A DNA stretch of 8,119 nt, taken from an uncultured Porphyromonadaceae bacterium (GTDB lineage: Bacteria; Bacteroidota; Bacteroidia; Bacteroidales; Muribaculaceae). The stretch covers positions 1-8,119 of the forward strand of contig CAJJQT010000078.1 of NCBI GenBank assembly GCA_905193995.1, written 5' to 3'. Position 1 is the stretch's first letter, and each line of letters starts with the position of its first letter. A model generated the notes under the pieces. It saw only the letters and a program-made list of their open reading frames with translations, searched no databases and was not told the origin of the DNA. Shown here in pieces: positions 1 to 7,328 of this stretch. The position numbers were made by a program, and so were the translations under genes.

Positions 1-1
1 C

Positions 2-805
2 TACGCCATGCTCGCCGCCCGCCGCATCGCCATCGAGCCCAAGGGCATAGCCGTCGGCGTGCGCCTGGAGCACCCGCAGCCGCTTATCGACTGCCTGCAG
101 TATCACTCCGCCCAGGGCCGCGGGCCCTTCCTTCCCCCGGCCGAATACTCGATGCTCACCCGCGTCGACGGTCGGGCGGTCTACTCGTTCTGCATGTGCC
201 CCGGGGGCGTCATCGTGCCCGCCGCCACCGCTGCGGGGCAGCTGGTCGTCAACGGCATGTCGTCGTCGAGCCGCGGCTCCCGCTGGGCCAACAGCGGCAT
301 GGTCGTCGAGGTCCTCCCCGACGATCTGCCCGACTACGACCGCTACGGGCCGCTTAAGATGATGCACTACCAGCACGACATCGAATCCGCGTTCTCCCGC
401 GCCGCCGGCGGCGGGCAGCAGGCTCCGGCCCAGCGTATGACCGACTTCGTCGCCGCCCGCGACTCCGCGTCGCTCCCGCGCTCGTCCTACGCCCCGGGCG
501 TCTTCCCCGGCCGCGTCGACCGCCTGCTGCCCGCGCCCGTAGCCTCGCGGCTGGCCCGCGGATTCGCCGAATTCGGCCGCCGCGCCCGCGGTTTCCTCAC
601 CCCCGAGGCGATAGTCATCGGGCCCGAGACGCGCACATCCTCGCCCGTGCGCATCCCGCGCGACCCCGCTACCCGCGCCCACATCGCCGCCCCGGGCCTC
701 TACCCCGTCGGCGAGGGAGCCGGCTACGCCGGCGGCATCGTCTCCGCCGCCATCGACGGCATCAACACCGCCCGCGCCGTGGCCGACAGCATGCGTGCCT
801 TATGA
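2..805 (+). CDS. FAD-dependent dehydrogenase, COG2509-like, C-terminal part (5' truncated by window edge)
   Basis: The frame is already open at base 2, so this is the last 267 residues of a longer protein (the family is usually about 500 residues or more). Visible landmarks are VGVRLEHPQ near the start, CMCPGG (about 191-208), a Ser-rich NGMSSSSRGS stretch, the NSGMVVEV strand, PETRTSSPVRIPRD (about 625-665), and the terminal FAD-contacting motif GEGAGYAGGI (about 709-740) followed by SAAIDG. These fit the uncharacterised NAD(P)/FAD-dependent oxidoreductases of COG2509; family recognition is from memory. The N-terminal Rossmann GxGxxG is outside the window. Substrate and pathway are unknown. 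Its TGA stop overlaps the ATG of the downstream methyltransferase (ATGA), which suggests co-transcription and translational coupling. Confidence 0.85.
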   Translation, partial: YAMLAARRIAIEPKGIAVGVRLEHPQPLIDCLQYHSAQGRGPFLPPAEYSMLTRVDGRAVYSFCMCPGGVIVPAATAAGQLVVNGMSSSSRGSRWANSGMVVEVLPDDLPDYDRYGPLKMMHYQHDIESAFSRAAGGGQQAPAQRMTDFVAARDSASLPRSSYAPGVFPGRVDRLLPAPVASRLARGFAEFGRRARGFLTPEAIVIGPETRTSSPVRIPRDPATRAHIAAPGLYPVGEGAGYAGGIVSAAIDGINTARAVADSMRAL

Positions 806-1293
806 ACGAGATAATCATGCGGCCTTACCCCTCGCCCTGCGGCACCCTGCTGCTCGGCTCGCTCGGGGGGCGCCTCTGCCTCTGCGAGTGGGAGGCCGCC
901 CGGCGCCGCCTGCCCGGGATCCCCGCGGCCTCATTCGCCCGGGGCTCCTCGGTGGTTCTCGACCGCGCCGCAGCCTGGCTCGACGCCTACTTCGCCGGCC
1001 GCCGCCCCCGCTTCGACGGCATACCCCTCCTCCCGGCCGGCACCCCGTTTCAGCAGGCCGTGTGGGCAGCCCTGCTTTCCGTTCCGTACGGCGCCACGCT
1101 GTCCTACGGAGAGCTTGCCCGACGCATCGGCCGCCCCGCCGCAGCCGGCTGCCGGGCCAACCCCATAGCCATCTTCATCCCCTGCCACCGCGTCATCGGC
1201 GCCGGCGGATCCCTCACCGGCTACGCCGGCGGCCTCCCCGCAAAAAAATTCCTGCTGAACCTCGAAAACACTCAGCAGGAATTCAGGTTTTGA
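802..1293 (+). CDS. ogt: methylated-DNA--protein-cysteine methyltransferase (Ogt type)
   Basis: This cytoplasmic suicide repair protein transfers the alkyl group from O6-alkylguanine in DNA to its own cysteine. It has 163 residues, usual for single-domain Ogt. An N-terminal domain (about 1-78) precedes the DNA-binding methyltransferase domain: FQQAVWAAL (about 82-90), SYGELA with Tyr102, NPIAIFIPCHRV with acceptor Cys128, then GSLTGYAGGLPAKK. The ATG at 802 is chosen because it overlaps the previous stop as ATGA; a second in-frame ATG lies at 817. The oddity is the recognition helix: Tyr102 to Cys128 is 26 residues, against 31 in human MGMT (Tyr114-Cys145) and E. coli Ogt. The RAVG segment carrying the arginine finger is missing (RPAAAGCRANP). 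The last codons also form the dnaB terminator hairpin. Family assignment is very secure; full activity is less so. Confidence 0.93.
   Translation: MNEIIMRPYPSPCGTLLLGSLGGRLCLCEWEAARRRLPGIPAASFARGSSVVLDRAAAWLDAYFAGRRPRFDGIPLLPAGTPFQQAVWAALLSVPYGATLSYGELARRIGRPAAAGCRANPIAIFIPCHRVIGAGGSLTGYAGGLPAKKFLLNLENTQQEFRF
1241..1283 (-). terminator. intrinsic terminator for dnaB, embedded in the 3' end of ogt
   Basis: There is a perfect 12-bp inverted repeat: AATTCCTGCTGA at 1247-1258 and TCAGCAGGAATT at 1272-1283, with a 13-base loop. Read on the minus strand, the stem begins 22 bases past the dnaB stop and runs directly into a T-run (seven Ts counting the last two stem bases, then G), the form of a Rho-independent terminator. 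On the plus strand only four Ts follow, after CAGG, so it is weaker for ogt. It lies within ogt codons 149-161. Confidence 0.8.
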
Positions 1294-1304
1294 CAAGTAT
1301 CCGG

Positions 1305-2843
1305 TCAGAAGGCGTCGCCCTCGCCCGGAGCCGCCGATATGTCGGCCGTGCCGCCGCCGAAGGGGTCGTCGCCGCCGGCGGGCAGCGCTGCCGCGCCGCC
1401 GACGCCCTGCGAGCGGAATTCGCCGAAGCCGCTCCCGACGGGAATCTCGTCCCAGTTCTCGAAGCGGGCGAACGACGAGCGGAAGCGCATCTTGACGTCG
1501 TCGACCTTGCCGGAGCGGTGCTTGGCAACGATAAACTCGGCCAGGCCGCGGATATCGTTGCCCTCGGCGTCCTGGCCCGAGCGCAGATAGTACTCGGGGC
1601 GGTGGATGAAGCACACCATGTCGGCGTCCTGCTCGATGGCACCGGACTCGCGCAGGTCCGACAGCTGCGGCCGCTTGCTCTCGGAGCGCGACTCCACGGA
1701 GCGGTTGAGCTGCGACAGGGCCACGATGGGGATGTTGAGCTCCTTGGCCAGCTGCTTGAGCGAACGCGATATCATCGATACCTCCTGCTCGCGCGAGCCG
1801 TACTTCATGCCCGAGGCGTTCATCAGCTGCAGGTAGTCGATGATGATGAACTTGATCTGCTTCTCGCGCACGAGGCGGCGCGCCTTGGTGCGCAGCTCGA
1901 ACACCGACAGCGACGGCGTGTCGTCGATATACAGCGGTGCGCCGTACAGGGCGTTGAGGCGCGAGAGGGTCTGCTGCCATTCGAGCGGCGTCAGCTGGCC
2001 CGACTTGATCTTGGCGCCGTCGAGCTCGCAGACATTCGAGATCAGACGGTTGACGAGCTGCAGGTTGCTCATCTCGAGCGAGAACACTGCCACCGGTATG
2101 TTGAAGTTGACGGCCATGTTCTTGGCCATCGAAAGTACGAACGCGGTCTTGCCCATGGCCGGACGGGCGGCGATGATGATCAGGTCGGAGTTCTGCCAGC
2201 CCGACGTCAGCTGGTCGAGCTCGCGGAATCCGCTCTCGAGGCCCGACAGGCCCGAGGCGCGGTTGGCCGACGCCTCCATCTGCGCCACCGCCTGCATGAT
2301 TACGGGGTCGATCTGCGTGACGTCCTTCTTGACATTGCGCTGCGACAGCTCGAAGAGGCTGCCCTCGGTGGCCTGCATCACCTCCTCGATGTCGTTGCTC
2401 TCGTCGAAGGCCTCGGTCTGCACCTTGGCTCCGAAGTTGATGAGCTCGCGGGCCAGGTACTTCTGCATGACGATGCGGGCGTGATACTCGACGTGCGCCG
2501 CCGAGCCGATGTTGGTCGTCAGGCCTACGACATATGCGCGACCGCCGGCCTCGTCGAGCGTCTCGTTCTTCTCGAGCTGGTTGATGACGGTGATGAAGTC
2601 GATGGGCTGCTGCGCGGCGCCCAGGGTCTGCACGGCCTCGTAGATGAGGCGGTGGCGCGGATCGTAGAAGCTCTCGGGGCGCAGTATGTCGCACACGAGC
2701 GAATATGCGTCCTTGGCTATGAGTATGGCGCCGAGCACGGCGGCTTCGGTGGCGACGTCGCTCGGCGGCTTGCGCCCGGCGAGGTCTATGGGGTCGGCCT
2801 GACGCTGGCGCGGCCGGTTGTTGTACGGTTTCTGTTCTTGCAT
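1305..2843 (-). CDS. dnaB: replicative DNA helicase DnaB
   Basis: DnaB is the hexameric ATP-dependent 5'-3' helicase that unwinds the chromosome at the replication fork and works with primase. The protein has 512 residues. The N-terminal domain (about 27-130) starts at the typical P-x-x-x-x-AEXAVLG-like stretch (DVATEAAVLGAIL). After a linker, the RecA-like motor domain carries Walker A ARPAMGKTA with Lys232, FSLEMS, Walker B IIIDYLQLM with Asp336, and LSDLRESGAIEQDAD followed by the MVCFIHRPEYY strand. After about residue 465 comes a Gly/Ala/Pro-rich, probably disordered tail of some 45 residues; such tails are usual among Bacteroidota DnaBs as I recall them. No intein is seen. The gene is last in the minus-strand run, one base after the beta-barrel gene, and converges on ogt. 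Confidence 0.97.
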   Translation of the reverse strand: MQEQKPYNNRPRQRQADPIDLAGRKPPSDVATEAAVLGAILIAKDAYSLVCDILRPESFYDPRHRLIYEAVQTLGAAQQPIDFITVINQLEKNETLDEAGGRAYVVGLTTNIGSAAHVEYHARIVMQKYLARELINFGAKVQTEAFDESNDIEEVMQATEGSLFELSQRNVKKDVTQIDPVIMQAVAQMEASANRASGLSGLESGFRELDQLTSGWQNSDLIIIAARPAMGKTAFVLSMAKNMAVNFNIPVAVFSLEMSNLQLVNRLISNVCELDGAKIKSGQLTPLEWQQTLSRLNALYGAPLYIDDTPSLSVFELRTKARRLVREKQIKFIIIDYLQLMNASGMKYGSREQEVSMISRSLKQLAKELNIPIVALSQLNRSVESRSESKRPQLSDLRESGAIEQDADMVCFIHRPEYYLRSGQDAEGNDIRGLAEFIVAKHRSGKVDDVKMRFRSSFARFENWDEIPVGSGFGEFRSQGVGGAAALPAGGDDPFGGGTADISAAPGEGDAF

Positions 2844-2844
2844 A

Positions 2845-3537
2845 TCAGATCATGCGGAAATAGTAGCCTACGGTGACTTCGATCGACGTGCACCGTGAGG
2901 CGCTGAACGTGTCGGCTTTCGACGACTTGAAGATGTTGCCCAGCCCGAAGTAGTAGCGGGCCTCGAGCGTCACTGAATGGCGGGGCGCGACGTAGAACTC
3001 GCCGCCGATCCCGGCCGTGATGCCGTAGTCGAAGCGGTTGGCTATGTCCATGTCGAGCTGCTCGGTCATACGCTGCCGTTCGGGCCAGTCGGTGACGCTC
3101 CCGAGGTCGGTATAGTCGAAATTCGCCTTGGTCGACGACATCAGCTGGAAGCCGAATTCCGGCCCGAGGTTGATGAAGCACTTGGCGCGGCGCCCGCCGA
3201 AGATGATCTGCGTCATGATAGGCAGGGTGATGTACGTCAGCGACCGGCTGTAACTCAGCGGCGACTCCTGGAAGTTCTCCTTCCAGCCGCGCGTGCTCCA
3301 GCCCAGCTCGGCCACCAGGCCGAAGAGCTTCTCCTCCGAATAGCGGCACGTGACGGCCCCCGTCGTGCCCATGATCCATTTCTGAGGCACCGACGGCGAG
3401 AAATCCACGCGCCCGAGCGACACGCCCGCCCTGCCACCGATCCACAGATGCGATCTGTAGTGCGTCTGCGCCCCGGCCGGCAACGCTGCCGCGGCCGCCA
3501 GGAGCAAAATACTAAAGAACCTGCACAGACACTTCAT
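2845..3537 (-). CDS. PorT-like outer-membrane beta-barrel protein
   Basis: This 230-residue protein is predicted to be secreted and inserted in the outer membrane. Residues 1-23 are a signal peptide (MKCLCRF, then a hydrophobic ILLLAAAAALPAGA core, likely cleaved before Gln24). There is no lipobox, so it is not a lipoprotein. The mature part alternates aromatic and polar residues in short strands: WIGGRAGVSLG, FGLVAELGWSTRG, YITLPIMTQIIFG, INLGPEFGFQL, DYGITAGIGGEFY, SVTLEARYYFGLGNI, and a final strand TSIEVTVGYYF. The 'itLPi' strand and the 'GpefGf' strand are typical of the OMP_b-brl_2/PorT group. That group includes one protein tied to type IX secretion, but most members have no known role, so I assign none. 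The start codon lies 26 bases inside the upstream LysM gene, suggesting coupled translation. Confidence 0.82.
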   Translation of the reverse strand: MKCLCRFFSILLLAAAAALPAGAQTHYRSHLWIGGRAGVSLGRVDFSPSVPQKWIMGTTGAVTCRYSEEKLFGLVAELGWSTRGWKENFQESPLSYSRSLTYITLPIMTQIIFGGRRAKCFINLGPEFGFQLMSSTKANFDYTDLGSVTDWPERQRMTEQLDMDIANRFDYGITAGIGGEFYVAPRHSVTLEARYYFGLGNIFKSSKADTFSASRCTSIEVTVGYYFRMI

Positions 3538-5320
3538 CGCCCGGTAGGAATGTGATTATGTATACTGCCGAATTGGCCGTGCCGTCCAGCTCGTGGTCGC
3601 TCTCGGCATCGGTGAACATGAACGTCGACTGCAGCCCGCGGTAGGGCTCGCTCCACTCGGCGTCGAAGTCGCCGCCATTGGCCTTGATATTCGCAAGGAT
3701 ATAGCACCCCGTATCGTAGCCGAGCATGGCCTGCGACGGCACCAGCTCCAGCATCGGTGCACCGTACGTCTCGGCGAACTTCTCGCCGAAAGCCTTCACA
3801 CGCTCATCGCCTGCGTCGGCATAGAAGCGCGAGTAGATCACCGCCCCGAGCTTGTGCAGGTTCTCGAGGGCGTCGTTGCGGAAAGTCGTCCAGTCCGGAT
3901 AGCCGAACAGCGCTACCTGCGACGGATCGGCCGCGTTTTCCTTGTACGTCAGCAGAGTCCGGGCGAATTTGTTGAACTCCGTCAGCGACCCCGACGCCGG
4001 GATGAACACGTAGCGGCCTTCGGGCGACAGCGATTCGAGCTCCTGCGCCGACAGCATCCCCTCGAACACCATGTCGATCGGTTCGATGCCCAGCTCGGCA
4101 TACTGCGAGCGCAGATAGTCAGTCAGCGGCAGCTTCTCGCTCTTGCCCCCCTTCGCGATCAGGAACACCGGCGTGTAGCCGTCGAACGTCGACATCAGCG
4201 ATTCGGCCGCCTCGGCGTACATCACGTTGTGCGGCACGTTGTACTGCATCACTCGGCTGTCGGTCATGTACGACGTGTCCTGCACCGCCATCAGGTTCAG
4301 AAGCCACGCGTCGCGCGGGCTGTCCGGCGCATTGACTATGGCGCTGAACGTCGCTCCGTCGTCGGGCGACACGATCAGGCTGAAATCCGCGCACTCCGGC
4401 CGCGACAGCAGCGCCGCCACCGTGTCGGGCCGCCCGGCCGTATCGTAGATGCGCACGTCCATCGGCCACGCATCCGTGCGCCCCTCGTCCAGCGCCAGCA
4501 TGAAGCCCTTGACAAACTCCGTGGCCGACCGCGCCTGCTTCGCCTGCGCGTCGCCGCCGAGCATCAGCGGCAGCATCACCGCCACCGACGCACGCACCGT
4601 GTCCGCCTCCGGCGCCTCCGGCTCCACGGCCACACTCGGCCCCGCCACGGGCCGCAGCGACCGCTCGCCGCTCTCCGCCGCCGGATCCACCGGCACCAGC
4701 TCGTCGTCGGCCGTAGCCACAGGGGGCGCCGGGGTCACAGGCACCGGGGTCACAGGCGCCGGGGTCACAGGCGCCGTAGCCGCAGGCGCCGGCTGCTCCG
4801 CCCGGGCCTCCGCTTCGGCCGATGCCTCCGCCGGCACCTGCCCGTCGAGCCGCGCTCCCGCCGGTATCGTCAGTATCTGACCCGCACGGATGCCCTGGTC
4901 GGCGCTCGGATTCAGCGCTACGACCGCCTCCGTCGTCACCCCGAAGCGGTGGCACACCCCGAAGAGCGTCTCACCCCGCTCCACCCGGTAGGCCATCGGC
5001 CGCGTCGTCCGGCCCGCCGCGGCCGCCGGCGCTTCCGCCGCCCGCGGCGACTCTACCCGGCTGAACTCGTCGACCGGCAGGTACAGCGTCGTACCCTGCC
5101 GCAGCGCGTCGGCCGCCGACGTGTTGTATCTCACTATGTCGTCGCGCGACACCCCCAGCCGCCGCGCCACCTCCAGCAGCGTCTCGCCCCGGCGCACCGC
5201 GTAGTAGTAGTACTGCCGCCCGTTGATCGTCTTCACCGGCAGGTCCAGCGCCAGGGCGCCCGTTGCGGCAAGCACCGCAACCGCGGCAGCCGCCATTATC
5301 GTTCTCAGTCTGTGATTCAT
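3512..5320 (-). CDS. secreted double-LysM protein with periplasmic-binding-like C-terminal domain
   Basis: The protein is 602 residues from the ATG at 5318-5320. That start is preferred over an in-frame ATG at 5371 because it opens directly into a signal peptide (MNHRLRTIM, then a hydrophobic core ending ALA at 22-24) and because the putative promoter TAACTTTG lies between the two. Domains in order: LysM 1 (about 38-83, VRRGETLLEVARRLGV), LysM 2 (about 108-154, VERGETLFGVCHRFGV), a low-complexity Ala/Pro/Glu/Thr linker (about 155-240) with (A/V)PVTP repeats, and a C-terminal region (about 243-595) resembling type 1 periplasmic-binding proteins (SVAVMLPLMLGG, FVKGFMLALDEG, VRIYDTAG, FSLIVSPDDG, VALFGYPDW). 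LysM units bind peptidoglycan. The binding-like domain has no evident ligand and no transporter genes sit nearby, so a wall-anchored sensor or scaffold is possible but unproven. Confidence 0.88.
   Translation of the reverse strand: MNHRLRTIMAAAAVAVLAATGALALDLPVKTINGRQYYYYAVRRGETLLEVARRLGVSRDDIVRYNTSAADALRQGTTLYLPVDEFSRVESPRAAEAPAAAAGRTTRPMAYRVERGETLFGVCHRFGVTTEAVVALNPSADQGIRAGQILTIPAGARLDGQVPAEASAEAEARAEQPAPAATAPVTPAPVTPVPVTPAPPVATADDELVPVDPAAESGERSLRPVAGPSVAVEPEAPEADTVRASVAVMLPLMLGGDAQAKQARSATEFVKGFMLALDEGRTDAWPMDVRIYDTAGRPDTVAALLSRPECADFSLIVSPDDGATFSAIVNAPDSPRDAWLLNLMAVQDTSYMTDSRVMQYNVPHNVMYAEAAESLMSTFDGYTPVFLIAKGGKSEKLPLTDYLRSQYAELGIEPIDMVFEGMLSAQELESLSPEGRYVFIPASGSLTEFNKFARTLLTYKENAADPSQVALFGYPDWTTFRNDALENLHKLGAVIYSRFYADAGDERVKAFGEKFAETYGAPMLELVPSQAMLGYDTGCYILANIKANGGDFDAEWSEPYRGLQSTFMFTDAESDHELDGTANSAVYIITFLPGDEVSVQVL
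4731..4775. repeat. 15-bp tandem repeat encoding a Pro/Thr linker
   Basis: Three consecutive 15-base units, GGGGTCACAGGCRCC, differ at a single position (A at 4743, G in the others). A degenerate fourth unit follows at 4776-4790. They are in frame with the minus-strand LysM gene and encode three (A/V)PVTP pentapeptides in its interdomain linker, so copy-number change by slippage would alter linker length without breaking the frame. Confidence 0.85.
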
Positions 5321-5341
5321 CAGCTTTGCTCGTTTATGCCG

Positions 5342-5349
5342 CAAAGTTA
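5342..5349 (-). promoter_or_regulatory. Bacteroidota-type -7 element for the LysM-OMP-dnaB run
   Basis: Read on the minus strand the bases are TAACTTTG, a full match to the Bacteroidota primary-sigma -7 consensus TAnnTTTG. It sits 21 bases upstream of the LysM ATG, implying a short leader. No good TTTG -33 element is seen at the expected spacing, so this is a half-match supported mainly by position. Confidence 0.5.
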
Positions 5350-5401
5350 AGCAAAAATTCCCGTTCCGCACCCCTCCGCCCCACTTATTTTTACCGACAC
5401 C

Positions 5402-5418
5402 CTGTCAGCAAGCTGTCA
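5402..5418. promoter_or_regulatory. CTGTCA direct repeat, possible operator
   Basis: CTGTCA occurs at 5402-5407 and again at 5413-5418, start to start 11 bases, about one helical turn. It lies between the two divergent -7 elements, just upstream of the presumed -33 region of typA. This is compatible with a regulator binding one face of the DNA, but two hexamers in about 170 bases can arise by chance and I know no regulator with this site. Confidence 0.2.
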
Positions 5419-5434
5419 ATAACTTGCAGATTAA

Positions 5435-5466
5435 TTTTCATAAGAGCGGGATTTGTTGTAACTTTG
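5435..5466 (+). promoter_or_regulatory. Bacteroidota-type promoter for typA
   Basis: TAACTTTG at 5459-5466 matches the -7 consensus TAnnTTTG. A TTTTC at 5435-5439, about 19-20 bases upstream, is a plausible variant of the -33 TTTG element. The element ends 28 bases before the typA ATG at 5495. The region is markedly AT-richer than the flanking genes, as expected for a promoter. It faces away from the minus-strand element at 5342-5349, giving a divergent control region. Confidence 0.6.
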
Positions 5467-5494
5467 CAGCCTGAATGAATATCCAATAGTGTAT

Positions 5495-7300
5495 ATGCAG
5501 AACATCAGAAACATCGCCATCATCGCTCACGTCGACCACGGCAAGACAACGCTGGTCGACAAGATGCTGCTCGCCGGACACCTGTTCCGCGACAATCAGA
5601 ACGCGGGCGAGCTTATCCTCGACAACAACGACCTCGAGCGCGAGCGCGGCATTACCATCCTGTCGAAGAACGTCTCCATCAACTATAAGGGCACCAAGAT
5701 CAACATCATCGACACCCCCGGACACGCCGACTTCGGCGGCGAGGTGGAGCGCGTGCTCAACATGGCCGACGGATGCCTCCTGCTGGTCGACGCCTTCGAG
5801 GGCCCCATGCCCCAGACCCGCTTCGTGCTGCAGAAAGCCATCGAGATCGGCCTCAAGCCCGTGGTGGTGATCAACAAGGTCGACAAGCCCAACTGCCGCC
5901 CGTCGGAGGTCCAGGACATGGTCTTCGACCTGATGTTCAGCCTCAACGCCACCGAGGACCAGCTCGACTTCCCCACCGTATTCGGCTCGGCCAAGAACGG
6001 CTGGATGAGCACCGACTGGCAGCAGCCGACCGACAACATCGTGCCGCTGCTCGACGCCATCATCGACCACATCCCCGCCCCGAAGACCCTCGAGGGCGAC
6101 GCGCAGATGCTGATCACCTCGCTCGACTATTCGAGCTACGTAGGCCGCATAGCCGTGGGACGCGTCCACCGCGGCACCCTGCGCGAGGGCCAGGAGATCG
6201 CCCTCTACCGCCGCGACGGCTCCGTCGTGCGCCAGAAGATCAAGGAGCTCCACACCTTCGAGGGCATGGGCCGCAAGCGCGTGGCCGAGGTATCGAGCGG
6301 CGACATCTGCGCCCTGATCGGCATCGAGGGCTTCGAGATCGGCGACACCGTGGCCGCCGCCGAGAATCCCGAGCCTCTGCCCCGCATCGCCATCGACGAG
6401 CCCACCATGTCGATGACGTTCACCATCAACGACTCGCCCTTCTTCGGCCGCGACGGCAAGTACGTCACCTCGCGCCACATCGGCGACCGCCTCACCCGCG
6501 AGCTCGACCGCAACCTGGCCCTGCGCGTACACAAGGACCCCGCCCGCGACATATGGACAGTCTTCGGCCGAGGAGTCCTGCACCTGTCGGTCCTCATCGA
6601 GACCATGCGCCGCGAGGGCTACGAGCTGCAGGTAGGCCAGCCACAGGTCATCGTCAAGGAAATCGGCGGCCGCAAGTGCGAGCCCGTGGAGCTGCTCACC
6701 GTCAACGTCACCGAGGAGTATTCGTCGAAGATCATCGACATGGTCACCCGCCGCAAGGGCGAGATGATATCGATGGCCAGCCAGGGCGACCGAGTCCACA
6801 TGGAGTTCCAGATACCCTCGCGAGGCATCATCGGCCTGCGCAACAACGTGCTCACCGCATCGGCCGGCGAGGCCATCATGGCCCACCGATTCCTTGAATA
6901 CCAGCCCTGGAAGGGCGACATCGAGCGCCGCGTCAACGGCTCGCTCATCGCCCTCGAGGCCGGCACAGCCTACGCCTACGCCATCGACAAGCTCCAGGAC
7001 CGAGGCCGATTCTTCATCTTCCCCCAGGAGGAAGTATACGCCGGCCAGGTCGTCGGCGAGAACGCCAAGGACAACGACATCGTGGTCAACGTCACCAAAT
7101 CGAAGAAACTGACCAACATGCGCGCATCGGGCGCCGACGACAAGGCCCGCATCGTGCCCCCGGTGGTCTTCTCGCTCGAGGAGGCCCTCGAATACATCAA
7201 AGAGGACGAATACGTCGAAGTGACGCCCCACCACATACGCCTGCGCAAGATAATCCTCGATGAGCTCGAGCGCAAACGCGCCAACCGCAACTCCGACTGA
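5495..7300 (+). CDS. typA: ribosome-associated GTPase TypA/BipA
   Basis: This translational GTPase of the EF-G/LepA superfamily binds the 70S ribosome; in other bacteria it supports ribosome assembly and growth under stress or cold. It has 601 residues, the usual length. G motifs are all intact: G1 AHVDHGKT (11-18), G2 RERGITI (49-55), G3 DTPGH (73-77), G4 NKVD (127-130), G5 SAK (165-167). Beta-barrel domain II (about 205-295) and EF-G III/V-like domains follow ([33 protein letters not shown]), then the BipA-specific C-terminal domain (about 490-601). The ATG at 5495 is chosen over GTG at 5489 because [17 protein letters not shown] is the classic N-terminus and no family extension is known. 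It has its own promoter and probably reads on into folP, 28 bases downstream. Confidence 0.97.
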   Translation: MQNIRNIAIIAHVDHGKTTLVDKMLLAGHLFRDNQNAGELILDNNDLERERGITILSKNVSINYKGTKINIIDTPGHADFGGEVERVLNMADGCLLLVDAFEGPMPQTRFVLQKAIEIGLKPVVVINKVDKPNCRPSEVQDMVFDLMFSLNATEDQLDFPTVFGSAKNGWMSTDWQQPTDNIVPLLDAIIDHIPAPKTLEGDAQMLITSLDYSSYVGRIAVGRVHRGTLREGQEIALYRRDGSVVRQKIKELHTFEGMGRKRVAEVSSGDICALIGIEGFEIGDTVAAAENPEPLPRIAIDEPTMSMTFTINDSPFFGRDGKYVTSRHIGDRLTRELDRNLALRVHKDPARDIWTVFGRGVLHLSVLIETMRREGYELQVGQPQVIVKEIGGRKCEPVELLTVNVTEEYSSKIIDMVTRRKGEMISMASQGDRVHMEFQIPSRGIIGLRNNVLTASAGEAIMAHRFLEYQPWKGDIERRVNGSLIALEAGTAYAYAIDKLQDRGRFFIFPQEEVYAGQVVGENAKDNDIVVNVTKSKKLTNMRASGADDKARIVPPVVFSLEEALEYIKEDEYVEVTPHHIRLRKIILDELERKRANRNSD

Positions 7301-7328
7301 TCACCTCCGCACAACCGACCGACAGCCT

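Noticed and set aside
931..2694. A minus-strand open frame of 587 codons overlapping dnaB in another frame
   Set aside because: It is a same-strand shadow rich in Arg, Gly and Ala; the dnaB frame has intact Walker A and B motifs.
795..2876. A plus-strand open frame of 693 codons across ogt and dnaB
   Set aside because: It runs antisense to dnaB and out of frame with ogt, is very rich in Arg, Leu and Ala, and has no recognisable domain. High third-position GC in dnaB removes stops from the opposite strand.
3593..5350. A plus-strand open frame of 585 codons opposite the LysM gene
   Set aside because: It has an Arg/His-rich shadow composition with no signal peptide or domain, while the minus strand gives clear LysM motifs.
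5321..5371. A longer N-terminus for the LysM protein from the ATG at 5371
   Set aside because: The added 17 residues (MRNGNFCLTLRHKRAKL) would precede the signal peptide, and the promoter-like TAACTTTG would then lie inside the gene.
5489..5494. GTG start two codons upstream for typA
   Set aside because: The ATG at 5495 gives the standard MQNIRNIA family start; the GTG adds only two residues.
5438..7234. A minus-strand open frame of 598 codons opposite typA
   Set aside because: It is the Val/Asp/Leu-rich mirror of typA codons with no motif; typA has all five G motifs on the plus strand.
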